A stretch of DNA of 55,831 nt from Nocardioides sp. ChNu-153 (GTDB lineage Bacteria > Actinomycetota > Actinomycetes > Propionibacteriales > Nocardioidaceae). The stretch is taken from contig NZ_JADEVT010000003.1 of the NCBI RefSeq assembly GCF_030466625.1, positions 268,188 to 324,018 on the forward strand, written 5' to 3'. The notes beneath the pieces were generated by a model. The model worked only from the letters and a program-made list of their open reading frames with translations, was not told where the DNA came from and made no database searches. Below, in pieces: positions 15,860-24,548 of the stretch. Both the position numbers and the translations under genes were made by a program. Each line of letters begins with the position of its first letter. The first letter of the stretch is position 1.

Positions 15860-16831
15860 TTAGACGAGTCGGCGGACGGTGAGGCCGAGGTCGGTGGTCG
15901 CGAAGACGTTCAGGTCGCTGACGGCGAGGACGTCGACCCCCGAGTCGGTGCGCGTAGCGCTGAGGGAGGTCAGGCCCGGCCCTACGGGGCCACCTGTGGT
16001 CCAGCTCTGGCCGGCGTTCTCGCTCAAGTACAGCTGCCCCTCGGGTGAGGCGGCGACGATGGTGGTGTCATCGGCGAACGTCGCCAGGGAGATGTCCGCA
16101 GGGGCAGGAGCGGTCGTCCAGGTGAGGCCTTGGTCCTGGCTGAGGTGGATGTCGGCGGCGGCCACGACCGCGATCGTGGTGCCGTCCGGCGAGAGCGCCA
16201 GGCCCGTGGGCGGGGCCGGCGGCACCAGAGTCTCCCATCGGGCGCCGTCGGTGGTGGCGCGGAGCTCGCTGTCGTACCCGACGATCACGTCGTTGCCCGC
16301 GGCGAGGCCGTGGAAGTCGGATTGGCCCCCGCGCGAGAGGGTGCTCCAGCTCTTGCCGCCGTCATCGGAGCTGATCAGGCCCATCGGCTCGTCGAAGTCG
16401 AGCTCGGGGCCGGCGTGCCCGGAGGCGTAGAACGTTCCGTCGGGCGCTCGGGTGAACCCCATGAGATCGAACGTGGGACTGATGAGGTCCAGCCGCGGAG
16501 CGTCGTCCTGACTGATGCCTCCATCTCCGCTTCGATCCGTAGGGGTCTTGGTGCGGTCCTCGAGCGCGAAGAGACCTTGGTGGGTGGCGAGGAGGACCTG
16601 GTTGGTCTCTGGGTCGCGGACCGCGGCGTGGATGTGCGTGATGGCGATGTCTTGCCCAGGACCTTCGTCCTCACCGCGGCTCGCGATCAGCTTGGTGGCG
16701 GTCAGCGCGGCGAGCACGAGGAGGGTGGCTACGCCTGCTCCAAGTAGCAAGCGGCGGCGGTTTGGTCGAGTGGTCGAGAAGACCGGGGCGCGTTCCGAGG
16801 CCTCAGGCTCAGGCGGTGGGGCGGGTGTCAT
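15860..16831 (-). CDS. F510_1955-type BNR-repeat exported protein
   Basis: A 323-aa protein with a signal anchor near residues 28–50 (RRRLLLGAGVATLLVLAALTA), then a beta-propeller with Asp-box/BNR-like repeats: SSDDGGKSW, TTDGARWETL, SQDQGLTWTT and SENAGQSWTT. It matches the proteins annotated as F510_1955-family glycosylhydrolases/sialidase-like, which recur in actinobacterial copper clusters. Glycosidase activity is not shown by any catalytic residue I can identify. ATG 16831 overlaps the DUF3152 stop (ATGA), so the two are coupled. Confidence 0.82.
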   Translation of the reverse strand: MTPAPPPEPEASERAPVFSTTRPNRRRLLLGAGVATLLVLAALTATKLIASRGEDEGPGQDIAITHIHAAVRDPETNQVLLATHQGLFALEDRTKTPTDRSGDGGISQDDAPRLDLISPTFDLMGFTRAPDGTFYASGHAGPELDFDEPMGLISSDDGGKSWSTLSRGGQSDFHGLAAGNDVIVGYDSELRATTDGARWETLVPPAPPTGLALSPDGTTIAVVAAADIHLSQDQGLTWTTAPAPADISLATFADDTTIVAASPEGQLYLSENAGQSWTTGGPVGPGLTSLSATRTDSGVDVLAVSDLNVFATTDLGLTVRRLV

Positions 16832-17772
16832 GGGTGGTCGAGCTCCTCGGGCAGGGGCCAGACGTTGGGCTGGCAGCTGTCGAGGCCCTTGGTTTGCTGC
16901 TGCATCACGGGTGCCGGTTGGCCGGCGCCGGGGCAAGGACGATGGCCGTGGCCGAGGACGTGGCCGACCTCGTGGTTGATGACGTAGATGCGGTAGTTCT
17001 CGATCTGGTCGGCGTAGTCCGTGCTGCCGTGCTGCCAGCGCCAGGCGTTGATGACGACGTCGTCGCCGTTGCGGCACGACAGCCGCCCGCGGGTCTGCAG
17101 GGGAGCGCACAACGCGTCGGCGGTCTCGGGAGTGGCGATGACGATGCGGAAGTCCCCGTCGTCGACGTGCTGCGGGCGATGACCCCCGCCGTTCCATCCG
17201 CGGGGGTGGCTCAGGATGGTGTCGATCGTGGCCGCAGTGGAGGACACATCGAACGGCAGACCCTCTTCGACCTGAATCTCGTAGGTGACTGTGGGATCGG
17301 CAACGCTCGTGCTGTTCGTGGCGTCGGCCAGGACGAACTGACCACTTCCCGCTTCGGAAATCGGGGCCGTTGGCTCGCTGGTCTCCGCGGTATCGGACCG
17401 CTGCTGCGGGGCGCTGGAGCCGTCGTCGAGAAGATGGTGATGCACCAGCTCGGTTCCCGGCCCTCGTGACGCTGCTGGTCCTGGCAGTCCTGTTGAATCG
17501 GTTGGGTCGGCTAGACCCGCCGTTGCGGAGCCCGCAGGGCCACCGGAGCTCGACTCCGGCTCAGGGCTGTTCATCAACCATGGAGGCGGGGCGATCATTG
17601 CAGCCGACAGCGCGACGGCCGCTACGCCCGTCAGGGCGGCCCCAGCAGCCGTCTTGCCGCGCCACGCGAGGGGCTGGTCGCGCTCGCCACGGTGACGACC
17701 GGGTCGGCTTGACGCTTCGGACGTGCGCGAGCGTTCGGGGTCGGCGCCGGATGGCTGGTGGTGGCTCACCAT
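16828..17772 (-). CDS. DUF3152 secreted/anchored metalloprotease-like protein
   Basis: A 314-aa protein with a basic N-terminus, one membrane segment near residues 45–62 and an extracytoplasmic DUF3152 domain. The domain holds the zinc-protease motif NHEVGHVLGHGH (HExxHxxGH) and four Cys suited to disulfides. It sits between copB and the BNR-repeat gene in the copper operon and is coupled to the latter. Metzincin-like protease activity is likely from the motif. The substrate, and why it belongs with copper genes, are unknown. Confidence 0.88.
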   Translation of the reverse strand: MVSHHQPSGADPERSRTSEASSRPGRHRGERDQPLAWRGKTAAGAALTGVAAVALSAAMIAPPPWLMNSPEPESSSGGPAGSATAGLADPTDSTGLPGPAASRGPGTELVHHHLLDDGSSAPQQRSDTAETSEPTAPISEAGSGQFVLADATNSTSVADPTVTYEIQVEEGLPFDVSSTAATIDTILSHPRGWNGGGHRPQHVDDGDFRIVIATPETADALCAPLQTRGRLSCRNGDDVVINAWRWQHGSTDYADQIENYRIYVINHEVGHVLGHGHRPCPGAGQPAPVMQQQTKGLDSCQPNVWPLPEELDHP

Positions 17773-17823
17773 CGGTTCCGGGTCCTCCCGCTCTCTTCGT
17801 CACTGCGTGTCGTCATCACCACG

Positions 17824-19956
17824 TCACAGTTGCTTGTTCGCCGTGAGGTCGAGTCGCCGCAGCAGCTGGGCGTTCAGTGCGACGACCACCGTAGAGGCTG
17901 ACATGAGAATCGCTCCCACCGACATCGGCAGGACGAACCCGACGGGTGCGAGCACGCCGGCGGCGAGGGGCACCGCTGCGAGGTTGTAGCCGGCAGCCCA
18001 CCACAGGTTCTGCTTCATCTTGCGGTAGGAGGCGCCGGAGAGCGTGTGCACGGCGACGACGGAGCGGGGATCGTCGCTGGCGAGGATCACTCCGGCGGAG
18101 GCGATCGCGACGTCGGTGCCGGCACCGATCGCGATGCCGACGTCGGCCTGGGCCAGGGCGGGGGCGTCGTTGACGCCGTCGCCGACCATGGCGACGCGTC
18201 GCCCCTCGGCCTGCAGCTCGGCGACCTTGGCTGACTTGTCTTCGGGACGGACCCCGGCGAAGTACCGATCGATCTGCAGGTCGCTGGCCACGCTAGAGGC
18301 CACGGCCTCGGCGTCACCGGTGATCATGACGACCTCGATCCCACGGCTGCGCAACTGCTCGACCGCCTGTCGTGACTCCGCTCGGACCTCGTCGGCGAGC
18401 TTGAGACCGCCGATCACGATGCCATCACGCACGACGTGCAGGATGATCGCCCCGTCAGCGCGCCATGACGCTGCCTCCTCGACCTCGGCCGCGCCAAGCT
18501 CCTCGAGCAGCCGTGGGCCACCCACCCGCACCTCCGCACCGTCGACGTGAGCGCGGACGCCGATCGCCGGGGAAGACTCAAAGCCCGTCGCCCGGGCCAC
18601 CTCGAGGCCACGATCGTGCGCCGCGCGGACGATCGCCTGGGCGAGCGGGTGCTCGCTGTCGCTCTCCGCGGCGGCAGCCAACGTGAGGACCTCCTCCGGC
18701 GTCACCGACCCGCCCTGAGCGCCGGCACCCCGAGCCACTGCGGGGGCCACCTGCTCCACGACGGGCTCTCCCTTGGTCAGGGTGCCGGTCTTGTCGAACA
18801 GAACGGAGTTGACGGTGCGCATCTGTTCGAGCGCCAACCGGTCCTTGATCAGCACCCCCGCTCGTGCCGCTCGTTCGGTGGCGATCGCGACGACCAGTGG
18901 GATGGCCAGGCCCAGCGCATGGGGGCAGGCGATGACCAGAACGGTGATGGTGCGAACCACGCCGTCATCGGGCAGGCCGACCAACGCCCACGCCGCCGCG
19001 GTGATGGCCGCCGAACCCAGTGCGAACCAGAACAGCCACCCGGCCGCGGTGTCCGCGAGACGCTGCGCCCTTGACGAGGAGTTCTGCGCTTCCGAGACGA
19101 GTCGCTGAATGCCCGCGAGCGCGGTGTCGTCGCCGATCGCGGTCACTTCGATCCGCATGCCTGAGTCGGTGGCCACCGTTCCGGCCACCACGCTGTCGCC
19201 GACACCACGAGAGACGGTCCGTGACTCTCCGGTGATCATCGACTCATCCATCTCGGCGCGGCCATCGATGACCCGCCCGTCGGCAGGGACGTTGCCTCCC
19301 GGGCGCACGACGACGACGTCACCCACCCGCAGCTGCGCCGGGGGCACCCTCACTGTCTGACTACCTTCGACGCGTTCGGCTTCGTCGGGCAACAACGCGG
19401 CAAGCGAGTCGAGTGCGGAGCTGGTGCGAGCCAACGAGCGCATCTCGATCCAGTGGCCCAGCAGCATGATGACGACCAGCAGCGCCAGCTCCCACCAGAA
19501 GTCGAGCTCGTGGTGCAACAGCCCGAGGCTGGCGCCCCATGACGAGACGAACGCGACCGTGATGGCAAGCGCGATCAGCAACATCATCCCGGGGCGTCGC
19601 GCACGGACCTCCTCGACAGCGCCGGTCAGGAACGGCTTCCCGCCCCACACGTAGATGACTGAGCCGATCACCGGCGCCACCCACGTGAGCCACCCCCACC
19701 CAGGAAGGTCGTAACCCACGAGCATCGCGAACATCTCCGACGTCACCACCACGGGGATCGCCAGCACCAGCGTCACCCAGAACAACCGACGGAACTGCGA
19801 GACATGGTCACCGTGACCCGCGTGACCCGCGTGACCCGCGCCGTGCGAGCGGCCCGCATGCTCCGGGTGCTCACCGTGCTGATGCTCACCGTGCTGATGC
19901 TCACCGTGGTGGTGTCCGGCGCGTCCGGACGGGTCGTCGTGGTCGTGGTGCGGCAT
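17824..19956 (-). CDS. copB: CopB-type heavy-metal P1B ATPase (CPH class)
   Basis: A 710-aa heavy-metal pump. The N-terminus (1–51) is a His-rich tail with GEHQH repeats instead of an HMA domain. Membrane helices follow, with the actuator TGES (242–245), the transmembrane metal motif CPH (344–346), the phosphorylation motif DKTGT (388–392) and the MVGDGVNDAPAL hinge near the C-terminus. CPH marks the P1B-3/CopB subgroup, which exports Cu(II)/Cu(I) or Ag(I), rather than CPC-type CopA. It lies between copZ and DUF3152 in one leftward operon. Operator B, upstream of copZ, would make it copper-inducible. Confidence 0.95.
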   Translation of the reverse strand: MPHHDHDDPSGRAGHHHGEHQHGEHQHGEHPEHAGRSHGAGHAGHAGHGDHVSQFRRLFWVTLVLAIPVVVTSEMFAMLVGYDLPGWGWLTWVAPVIGSVIYVWGGKPFLTGAVEEVRARRPGMMLLIALAITVAFVSSWGASLGLLHHELDFWWELALLVVIMLLGHWIEMRSLARTSSALDSLAALLPDEAERVEGSQTVRVPPAQLRVGDVVVVRPGGNVPADGRVIDGRAEMDESMITGESRTVSRGVGDSVVAGTVATDSGMRIEVTAIGDDTALAGIQRLVSEAQNSSSRAQRLADTAAGWLFWFALGSAAITAAAWALVGLPDDGVVRTITVLVIACPHALGLAIPLVVAIATERAARAGVLIKDRLALEQMRTVNSVLFDKTGTLTKGEPVVEQVAPAVARGAGAQGGSVTPEEVLTLAAAAESDSEHPLAQAIVRAAHDRGLEVARATGFESSPAIGVRAHVDGAEVRVGGPRLLEELGAAEVEEAASWRADGAIILHVVRDGIVIGGLKLADEVRAESRQAVEQLRSRGIEVVMITGDAEAVASSVASDLQIDRYFAGVRPEDKSAKVAELQAEGRRVAMVGDGVNDAPALAQADVGIAIGAGTDVAIASAGVILASDDPRSVVAVHTLSGASYRKMKQNLWWAAGYNLAAVPLAAGVLAPVGFVLPMSVGAILMSASTVVVALNAQLLRRLDLTANKQL

Positions 19957-20069
19957 GTGTCTTCACCTTCGCTTAAGCGACAGCGCGTTCATCAGGTCCA
20001 GTGGCCCACCCGACCGAGCCCGGGCGGACCTGGCCGCGGGAGCGGCCGAGCCGACGAGGGTTATAGGTC

Positions 20070-20276
20070 TTAGGAGCGCTGCGCCTGGTAGCCGGCCTCC
20101 GCGACAGCTGCGAGGACCGTTGCGTCATCGACGCTGTTTCCAATCACGACCAGGGTGCCGCGTGCCGCGTCGACCTCGATCTGCTCGACCCCGGCCACCG
20201 CTGAGACCTCTTCGCGCACAGAGGCCTCGCAGTGTCCGCAGGTCATCCCCGTCACCGTGAACGTGGTCATGGACAT
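20070..20276 (-). CDS. copZ: CopZ-like copper chaperone (HMA domain)
   Basis: A 68-aa single HMA domain with the MTCGHC metal motif (Cys13, Cys16), the usual CopZ length. It carries Cu(I) in the cytosol to exporters and regulators. CGAGGAGCG precedes ATG 20276. It is the first gene of the copper operon and lies 54 bp from CsoR-type operator B. Confidence 0.95.
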   Translation of the reverse strand: MSMTTFTVTGMTCGHCEASVREEVSAVAGVEQIEVDAARGTLVVIGNSVDDATVLAAVAEAGYQAQRS

Positions 20277-20330
20277 CGTTCGCTCCTCGGCAGATTGGCG
20301 CCCCCTCGAGGAGCACCACCTCCGGCAAGA

Positions 20331-20349
20331 TATACCCCCTGGGGGTATA
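20331..20349. promoter_or_regulatory. CsoR-family operator B
   Basis: A perfect palindrome, TATACCCCCTGGGGGTATA, lies in the divergent region between the copZ operon and the second DUF6153–DUF305 pair. It is the closest of the four sites to the textbook Cu-CsoR operator. No copper-type CsoR gene lies nearby, so the repressor must act from elsewhere or be the protein at 8591–8863. Confidence 0.87.
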
Positions 20350-20512
20350 ACCCAAGTCGTCCTAGTCGTTGGCTACGCTCAACAGCGCAAGATGTGGTCG
20401 GCCCTGCACATGGGGCCGGAATTGGGGTTCCACGACGGGTTCGTACGGCTGCTTCGATCTGGAAAGTGGCAGTCCGCCCCCAGTGCTGCGGGAAGGATGG
20501 AGGTACGCGACT

Positions 20513-21142
20513 ATGCGTGAAGCGCGTGTGCCCACACTCTCTCGGTCGCAGCGCCGCCCGGTTCACGCCCTGCTGCGCTCCGTGCTCGCGGTGGGCGACC
20601 TCGGGCAACGAAGTCGGCACAGGGTCCGGTTCCTTCAGTTGCTCGTCGGTGGGCTACTGACTCTCGGCGTGCTAGGGATGCACAGCCTCCCCGCGCCACC
20701 AACCACCGAAACGAAGAACCTGACGACGACGGCGGAACTCGCGCCCGCCACGCTCACTCCCTCGATCTCCAAGGCGGGCGAGGCGAGCGAGCACTCTGCA
20801 GCCGCCACTACCGAGCCAGCCGCCGCGACAACGGCCGCAACTGCAGCCGTGGCGTGCCACGAAACCGGCGATGCCGGTCACGGCACCCACGGCGCTCACG
20901 GGGGCCACGGGGGGGACTCAGGTGATGCCGGTTGCGGGGGGCATGACGTCTTGATGCTGTGCATCGCCCTCGTGGTCGGCATCGCGTCGGTGCTGATCGC
21001 CCTGGGACTGTTGAGCGCTCGGCCCTGGCGACCTCTGTTCATCGCGCCGCGATGGAGCGCGTTGCTCCAGACGCCGCCATCCCCGCAGCTGTTCAGCCCG
21101 CCATGGGCCCGGCGTGATCTGACGTGTGTGCACCGTTGCTGA
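20513..21142 (+). CDS. DUF6153 family membrane protein (copy 2)
   Basis: A 209-aa protein with the DUF6153 layout: an Arg-rich start, helix 1 (LLVGGLLTLGVLGMHSL), a Thr/Ala loop with a dense His/Gly segment (GHGTHGAHGGHGG), and helix 2 (VLMLCIALVVGIASVLIALG). GGATGGAGG lies 9 bp before ATG 20513. It diverges from copZ across operator B and leads the DUF305 gene. It repeats the DUF6153–DUF305 order of 973–2289 but with quite different sequence outside the helices. Confidence 0.8.
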   Translation: MREARVPTLSRSQRRPVHALLRSVLAVGDLGQRSRHRVRFLQLLVGGLLTLGVLGMHSLPAPPTTETKNLTTTAELAPATLTPSISKAGEASEHSAAATTEPAAATTAATAAVACHETGDAGHGTHGAHGGHGGDSGDAGCGGHDVLMLCIALVVGIASVLIALGLLSARPWRPLFIAPRWSALLQTPPSPQLFSPPWARRDLTCVHRC

Positions 21143-21268
21143 GCGCCTCTCGCCAGCCCGACCGCGGAGCGTGACTGCTGATCGGCTGATCTGCAGTCGC
21201 TGCGCATGGTCGGAGCTGGCGCTCAGCAACCATCCACCAGCACACGTCACACCGCAGGAGACAAACTC

Positions 21269-21931
21269 ATGCGCATTACCTTGAACCTTCACGCCTTCAA
21301 GCCCGCCTCGTCGCGGGGCGCCAAGCGGCGCGCCACGGCCGCGCTCGCCCTCGCCGCAACTCTCTCCCTCGGCCTGGCCGCGTGCGGCAACGGCGACAGC
21401 GATAGCAGCGGGGGCCACGGGGGTCACTCGAACAGCGACAGCAGTGGTTCAGCGGAGTCGGGCGCCGACTTCAACGACAGCGACGTGACCTTCGCCCAGC
21501 AGATGATCCCCCACCACGAGCAGGCCACCGAGATGGCCGCCCTCGCCGAAGGACGCACTCAGAACGCAGAGGTTCTCGCGCTCGCCCAGCAGATCGCCGA
21601 CGCGCAGGGCCCGGAGATCGAGACCATGCAGGGCTTCCTGGAGGACTGGGGCGCTGAGGAAGTCGATCACGAAGGCATGGACCACGAGGGCATGCCGGGC
21701 ATGGACGGGATGATGTCGGAGGAGGACATGGCTTCCCTCGAGGACTCCAGCGGCTCCGAGTTCGACGAGGCGTTCCTGACCATGATGATCGAGCACCACG
21801 AAGGTGCCATCGAGATGGCTGAGACCGAGCAGGAGGACGGCGAGAACCCCGAAGCCGTCGCCCTGGCGGGACAGATCGTCGAGGACCAGACCGCAGAGAT
21901 CGCGACCATGCAGGAGCTGCTGAACTCCTGA
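21269..21931 (+). CDS. DUF305 lipoprotein (copy 2)
   Basis: A 220-aa lipoprotein with a signal peptide and lipobox (LGLAAC). It has a DUF305 domain with QQMIPHHEQA and MMIEHHEGA His pairs and a Met/His/Asp linker (HEGMDHEGMPGMDGMM). CAGGAG precedes ATG 21269. It is homologous to copy 1 at 973–1617 and ends in the same way (ATMQELLNS against ETMQALLNS). It is probably an extracytoplasmic copper-binding partner of the DUF6153 protein. Confidence 0.9.
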   Translation: MRITLNLHAFKPASSRGAKRRATAALALAATLSLGLAACGNGDSDSSGGHGGHSNSDSSGSAESGADFNDSDVTFAQQMIPHHEQATEMAALAEGRTQNAEVLALAQQIADAQGPEIETMQGFLEDWGAEEVDHEGMDHEGMPGMDGMMSEEDMASLEDSSGSEFDEAFLTMMIEHHEGAIEMAETEQEDGENPEAVALAGQIVEDQTAEIATMQELLNS

Positions 21932-22001
21932 CAGTCTGAAGCACCACGCCACCGTGAGCCGACTGAAGACCGAAGATCGAGCTGCGGGCGGCACGAAAAT
22001 T

Positions 22002-22039
22002 CAGTCCGGGGAGGAGCCGCAAGGGCCCTCCCCGGACTG
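22002..22039 (+). terminator. Strong hairpin after DUF305 copy 2
   Basis: A 13-bp perfect stem, CAGTCCGGGGAGG / CCTCCCCGGACTG, with a 12-nt loop lies 70 bp after the DUF305 stop. No T-tract follows. It is probably an actinobacterial L-shaped terminator ending the rightward copper transcript. Confidence 0.72.
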
Positions 22040-22278
22040 CAGTAACTCCCGATCTCTCTGCCCGCGAGCTCAACAAACATCGGCGGGCATGGAACCGTCG
22101 CCTGGGCAACCACGGACGCGATACGCGTAGCCCGCCTCGCCCTTTAGCGACGCACGATCGCCCACCGAAGACGCTGTCCGGGGGCACGCCTGCGAGCGCA
22201 GGTTCGAAACCCGAGTCCTGAATCAAACCGGCTCAAAACCGACGGACGACGGAACAACGTTTCTGACCCGCCCCGCCT
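22040..22278. other. Spacer between copper region and right arm, no gene seen
   Basis: No coding sequence is supportable here. It contains GGCTCAAAACCGAC (about 22229), which resembles GGCTCAAAAACGAC just outside the left arm's inner end (about 15268). Both sides of the copper cargo may therefore carry remnants of a shared sequence. Confidence 0.4.
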
Positions 22279-22327
22279 GTGACTTCGTCTGCTGAATGGC
22301 GGGGTTCTTCGGTCGCTTCGTGGCGGG
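22279..22327 (+). repeat. Inner inverted repeat of the right arm (i2)
   Basis: It starts TGTGACTTCGTCTGC, with TGGCGGGGTTCTT at position 20 and CGCTTCGTGGCGGG at 37. It matches L and R in ungapped register and ends directly against the tniB stop. Confidence 0.88.
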
Positions 22328-22328
22328 G

Positions 22329-23147
22329 TCAGGTGGCACCGATGACCAGGGTGCTCTGTGCGGCTTCGATGACGTCGTTGGTGATGGTGTCGAGTTCGTT
22401 GATCTTCAGGACCCGCTGGATCTGGGGGAAGAGGCGTTCGAGGAGCCGGAAGTTGCCGCGGGTGATCCGTGCGATGGCTGCGATGGCTTGGGCGTCGGTG
22501 AAGTCGTCGGGGTCGAGGGTCTTGCCGAGGGATCGCCAGTGTCGGTCGAGGACGAACAGCAGTTCGTCTTGTCCCAGGGGCCGGTACTGGTGGGCGAAGC
22601 CGACTCGGCTGTAGAACTGGGGGTAGTGGCTGAACTGCTTCTCCAGGCCGGGCATGCCGATCAGGATCAGGGCGATGTCGTCGCGGTCGTAGCGATCGCG
22701 CAGCAGTTCCAGCGCGGCGGGACGCAGTCGTTCGGCCTCGTCGACGATGATCAGCTCCACGTAGTTCCTGCCGTGTCGCCATCCCCAGGCCTCGGGAGTG
22801 GCCGTGCCGGGAGGTACGAGGTGCTGCTCGATGCACATGTTGGTGCGGGTGATGGCTTGGGTCAGCTCGTCCTTCAGGGTCCGCGGGGTGGTCAGCACGC
22901 TGGGGGTGTAGAGCACGGTGCGGCTCCGGTTCAAGGCGGCGTAGATCTTGGCGTCGTTGTCGGAGCGCGGCCCCCAGTAGGTCAGCAGGTCATGAGCCTT
23001 CTCGTAGTGTGCGTAGCGGCGCGCGGAGAGTGTCTTTCCTACGCCGGCTGATCCGAAGCACAAACCGATGGTGTGCCCGCGGCGCACGGCGTCGGCGAAC
23101 TCGGTGAAGCGGCGGTGCTCCTTGGTGACGATGAAGCGCTGGCTCAC
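22329..23147 (-). CDS. tniB: TniB-like AAA ATPase, right arm
   Basis: A 272-aa ATPase with Walker A GSAGVGKT and Walker B ELIIVDEAE, homologous throughout to the left-arm copy (shared FIVTKEHRRFTEFA-type start and RITRGNFRLLERLFPQI). GTG 23147 overlaps the tniA stop by 4 bp and has AGGAGG upstream. Its likely role is target selection and transposase activation. Confidence 0.92.
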   Translation of the reverse strand: MSQRFIVTKEHRRFTEFADAVRRGHTIGLCFGSAGVGKTLSARRYAHYEKAHDLLTYWGPRSDNDAKIYAALNRSRTVLYTPSVLTTPRTLKDELTQAITRTNMCIEQHLVPPGTATPEAWGWRHGRNYVELIIVDEAERLRPAALELLRDRYDRDDIALILIGMPGLEKQFSHYPQFYSRVGFAHQYRPLGQDELLFVLDRHWRSLGKTLDPDDFTDAQAIAAIARITRGNFRLLERLFPQIQRVLKINELDTITNDVIEAAQSTLVIGAT

Positions 23148-24541
23148 CTGAGGTCCTCCTTGTAGATCTTCAACGCCGACCTCGGCGCCGGAGCCGGTGC
23201 TTCGGTGATCCGTGGCGTCTCGGTAGGTGCGGCCACGAGGGCGATGCGTTCGTTGATGCCGGCTCGCAGCGCCCGGCGGCGGGCGTTGCGCGCGGCCTGG
23301 ATCTCCTTGAGGCTGACCTTCTGGTCGTGGTGCTCTTGGTTGACGGCCTTGCAGACGAATTCGTCGTGATCGAAGACGCGGATCTCGGTGATGTCGCGGG
23401 GGTCGTAGCGGATCACGACCGAGCGTCCGACGTAGCCGGCCAGAGTTGGCGAGACGTAGCGCAGGCCCTGGAAGCGGATGCCATCGCGGCGCACGACGCG
23501 GGTCTTGGCGACGGTCAACAGCAGTCCGTCGAGGTCTTCCAGGCTCTCGGGCATTCGGGGCAGCCAGCCATCGGCGATCCACGCGCTGCGCGGGGAGGTT
23601 CCGAGCTCGCTGTGCGTGCGGTCGTTGTAGGTGGCCACGAACGCCTCCAGGGCGCTATCGAGTTCGGCCAGGGACAGTTTCGGTGTCGGCCAGGGGTGCC
23701 CTTCGGTGATGTGTCCGGGCAGGGTGGCGAGTAGCTCGGTGTTGATGGTGCCGAAGAACCGCTCGATCTTGCCGCGGCCCTGGGGTCGGGCGACGGTGGA
23801 GTGGATCAGTCGGATGTGGAGGTCGACGGCGGTGTGGGCGAGCTGGTCACTGGTGAAGTCGCTGCCGTGGTCGACGTAGAGCACGTCGGGCAGGCCGCAC
23901 ATCGGCCAGGCCGGGTCGGTCTTGTGCCAGATCGCTTGGCGCAGCGCCAGGGCGGTGTTCATCGCCGACGGTGCGCCCAGGAAGGCTGTGTAGCCGCAGA
24001 CCGCCCGGGAGCAGTCGTCGAGGATCGTTGTCAGCCATGGCCGTGCGGGCTTGCCGTCGGTGCCCACCACCAGGATGTCGAGCATGGTGTGATCGGATTG
24101 CCACATCGCGTTGGGCAGCTCTGCTTGCCGGCGGAGCACCAGCTCGTGCTTGTCGCGGTAGGACGCTGCGCCCTCCAGGGCGAGGGTGACCATGCCGGGA
24201 TCCAGGGTCCGCACGATGTCCCACACCACCGAGTAGGAGGGGACCGGCCACTTCCGGGCGGCGCAGATGCCGGTGACTTTGCGGTGGATGGTGGCGATGG
24301 CCGGCCGCGGCTTGCTCAGTGCCAGGCCCTCGATCAGGTGGACGAGGTCGGGCGGAAGGCGGCGGGAGCCGGTGTCCGCTCGCGAGGCTGTCTCCAGTCC
24401 GGCGTAGCCGTCGGCGCGGTAGCGGGCGTGCCAGCGCTCCAGGGTCCGCAGCCCTACATCGGTCTCGCGAGCTAAGCGCGCGAGGGGCACCTGGTCCTCG
24501 ACGTGGAGCCTGAGGATTCGCCACCGCGCTCGAGCGTCCAC
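23144..24541 (-). CDS. tniA: TniA-like DDE transposase, right arm
   Basis: A 465-aa transposase with an N-terminal helix-turn-helix (PLARLARETDVGLRTLERWH). Catalytic residues are in WQSDHT, YVDHGSDF and GRGKIERFFGT, followed by a C-terminal Mu-type region. It shares long identical tracts with the left copy, for example GAPSAMNTAL and MCGLPDVLY, but differs throughout. The GTG start at 24541 is 8 bp after the recombinase stop; the longer open frame upstream overlaps that gene and is rejected. Confidence 0.93.
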   Translation of the reverse strand: MDARARWRILRLHVEDQVPLARLARETDVGLRTLERWHARYRADGYAGLETASRADTGSRRLPPDLVHLIEGLALSKPRPAIATIHRKVTGICAARKWPVPSYSVVWDIVRTLDPGMVTLALEGAASYRDKHELVLRRQAELPNAMWQSDHTMLDILVVGTDGKPARPWLTTILDDCSRAVCGYTAFLGAPSAMNTALALRQAIWHKTDPAWPMCGLPDVLYVDHGSDFTSDQLAHTAVDLHIRLIHSTVARPQGRGKIERFFGTINTELLATLPGHITEGHPWPTPKLSLAELDSALEAFVATYNDRTHSELGTSPRSAWIADGWLPRMPESLEDLDGLLLTVAKTRVVRRDGIRFQGLRYVSPTLAGYVGRSVVIRYDPRDITEIRVFDHDEFVCKAVNQEHHDQKVSLKEIQAARNARRRALRAGINERIALVAAPTETPRITEAPAPAPRSALKIYKEDLR

Positions 24542-24548
24542 GACGCAC

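Noticed and set aside
19800..19920. Short tandem repeats that could suggest a CRISPR-like array
   Set aside because: They encode the HGEHQ/GHAGHA His-rich N-terminus of CopB; the units are contiguous, with no spacers.
22190..22222. GGTTCGAAACC with flanking bases looks like a tRNA T-arm
   Set aside because: The five-base stem does not pair fully and no anticodon arm, D arm or acceptor stem can be folded upstream.
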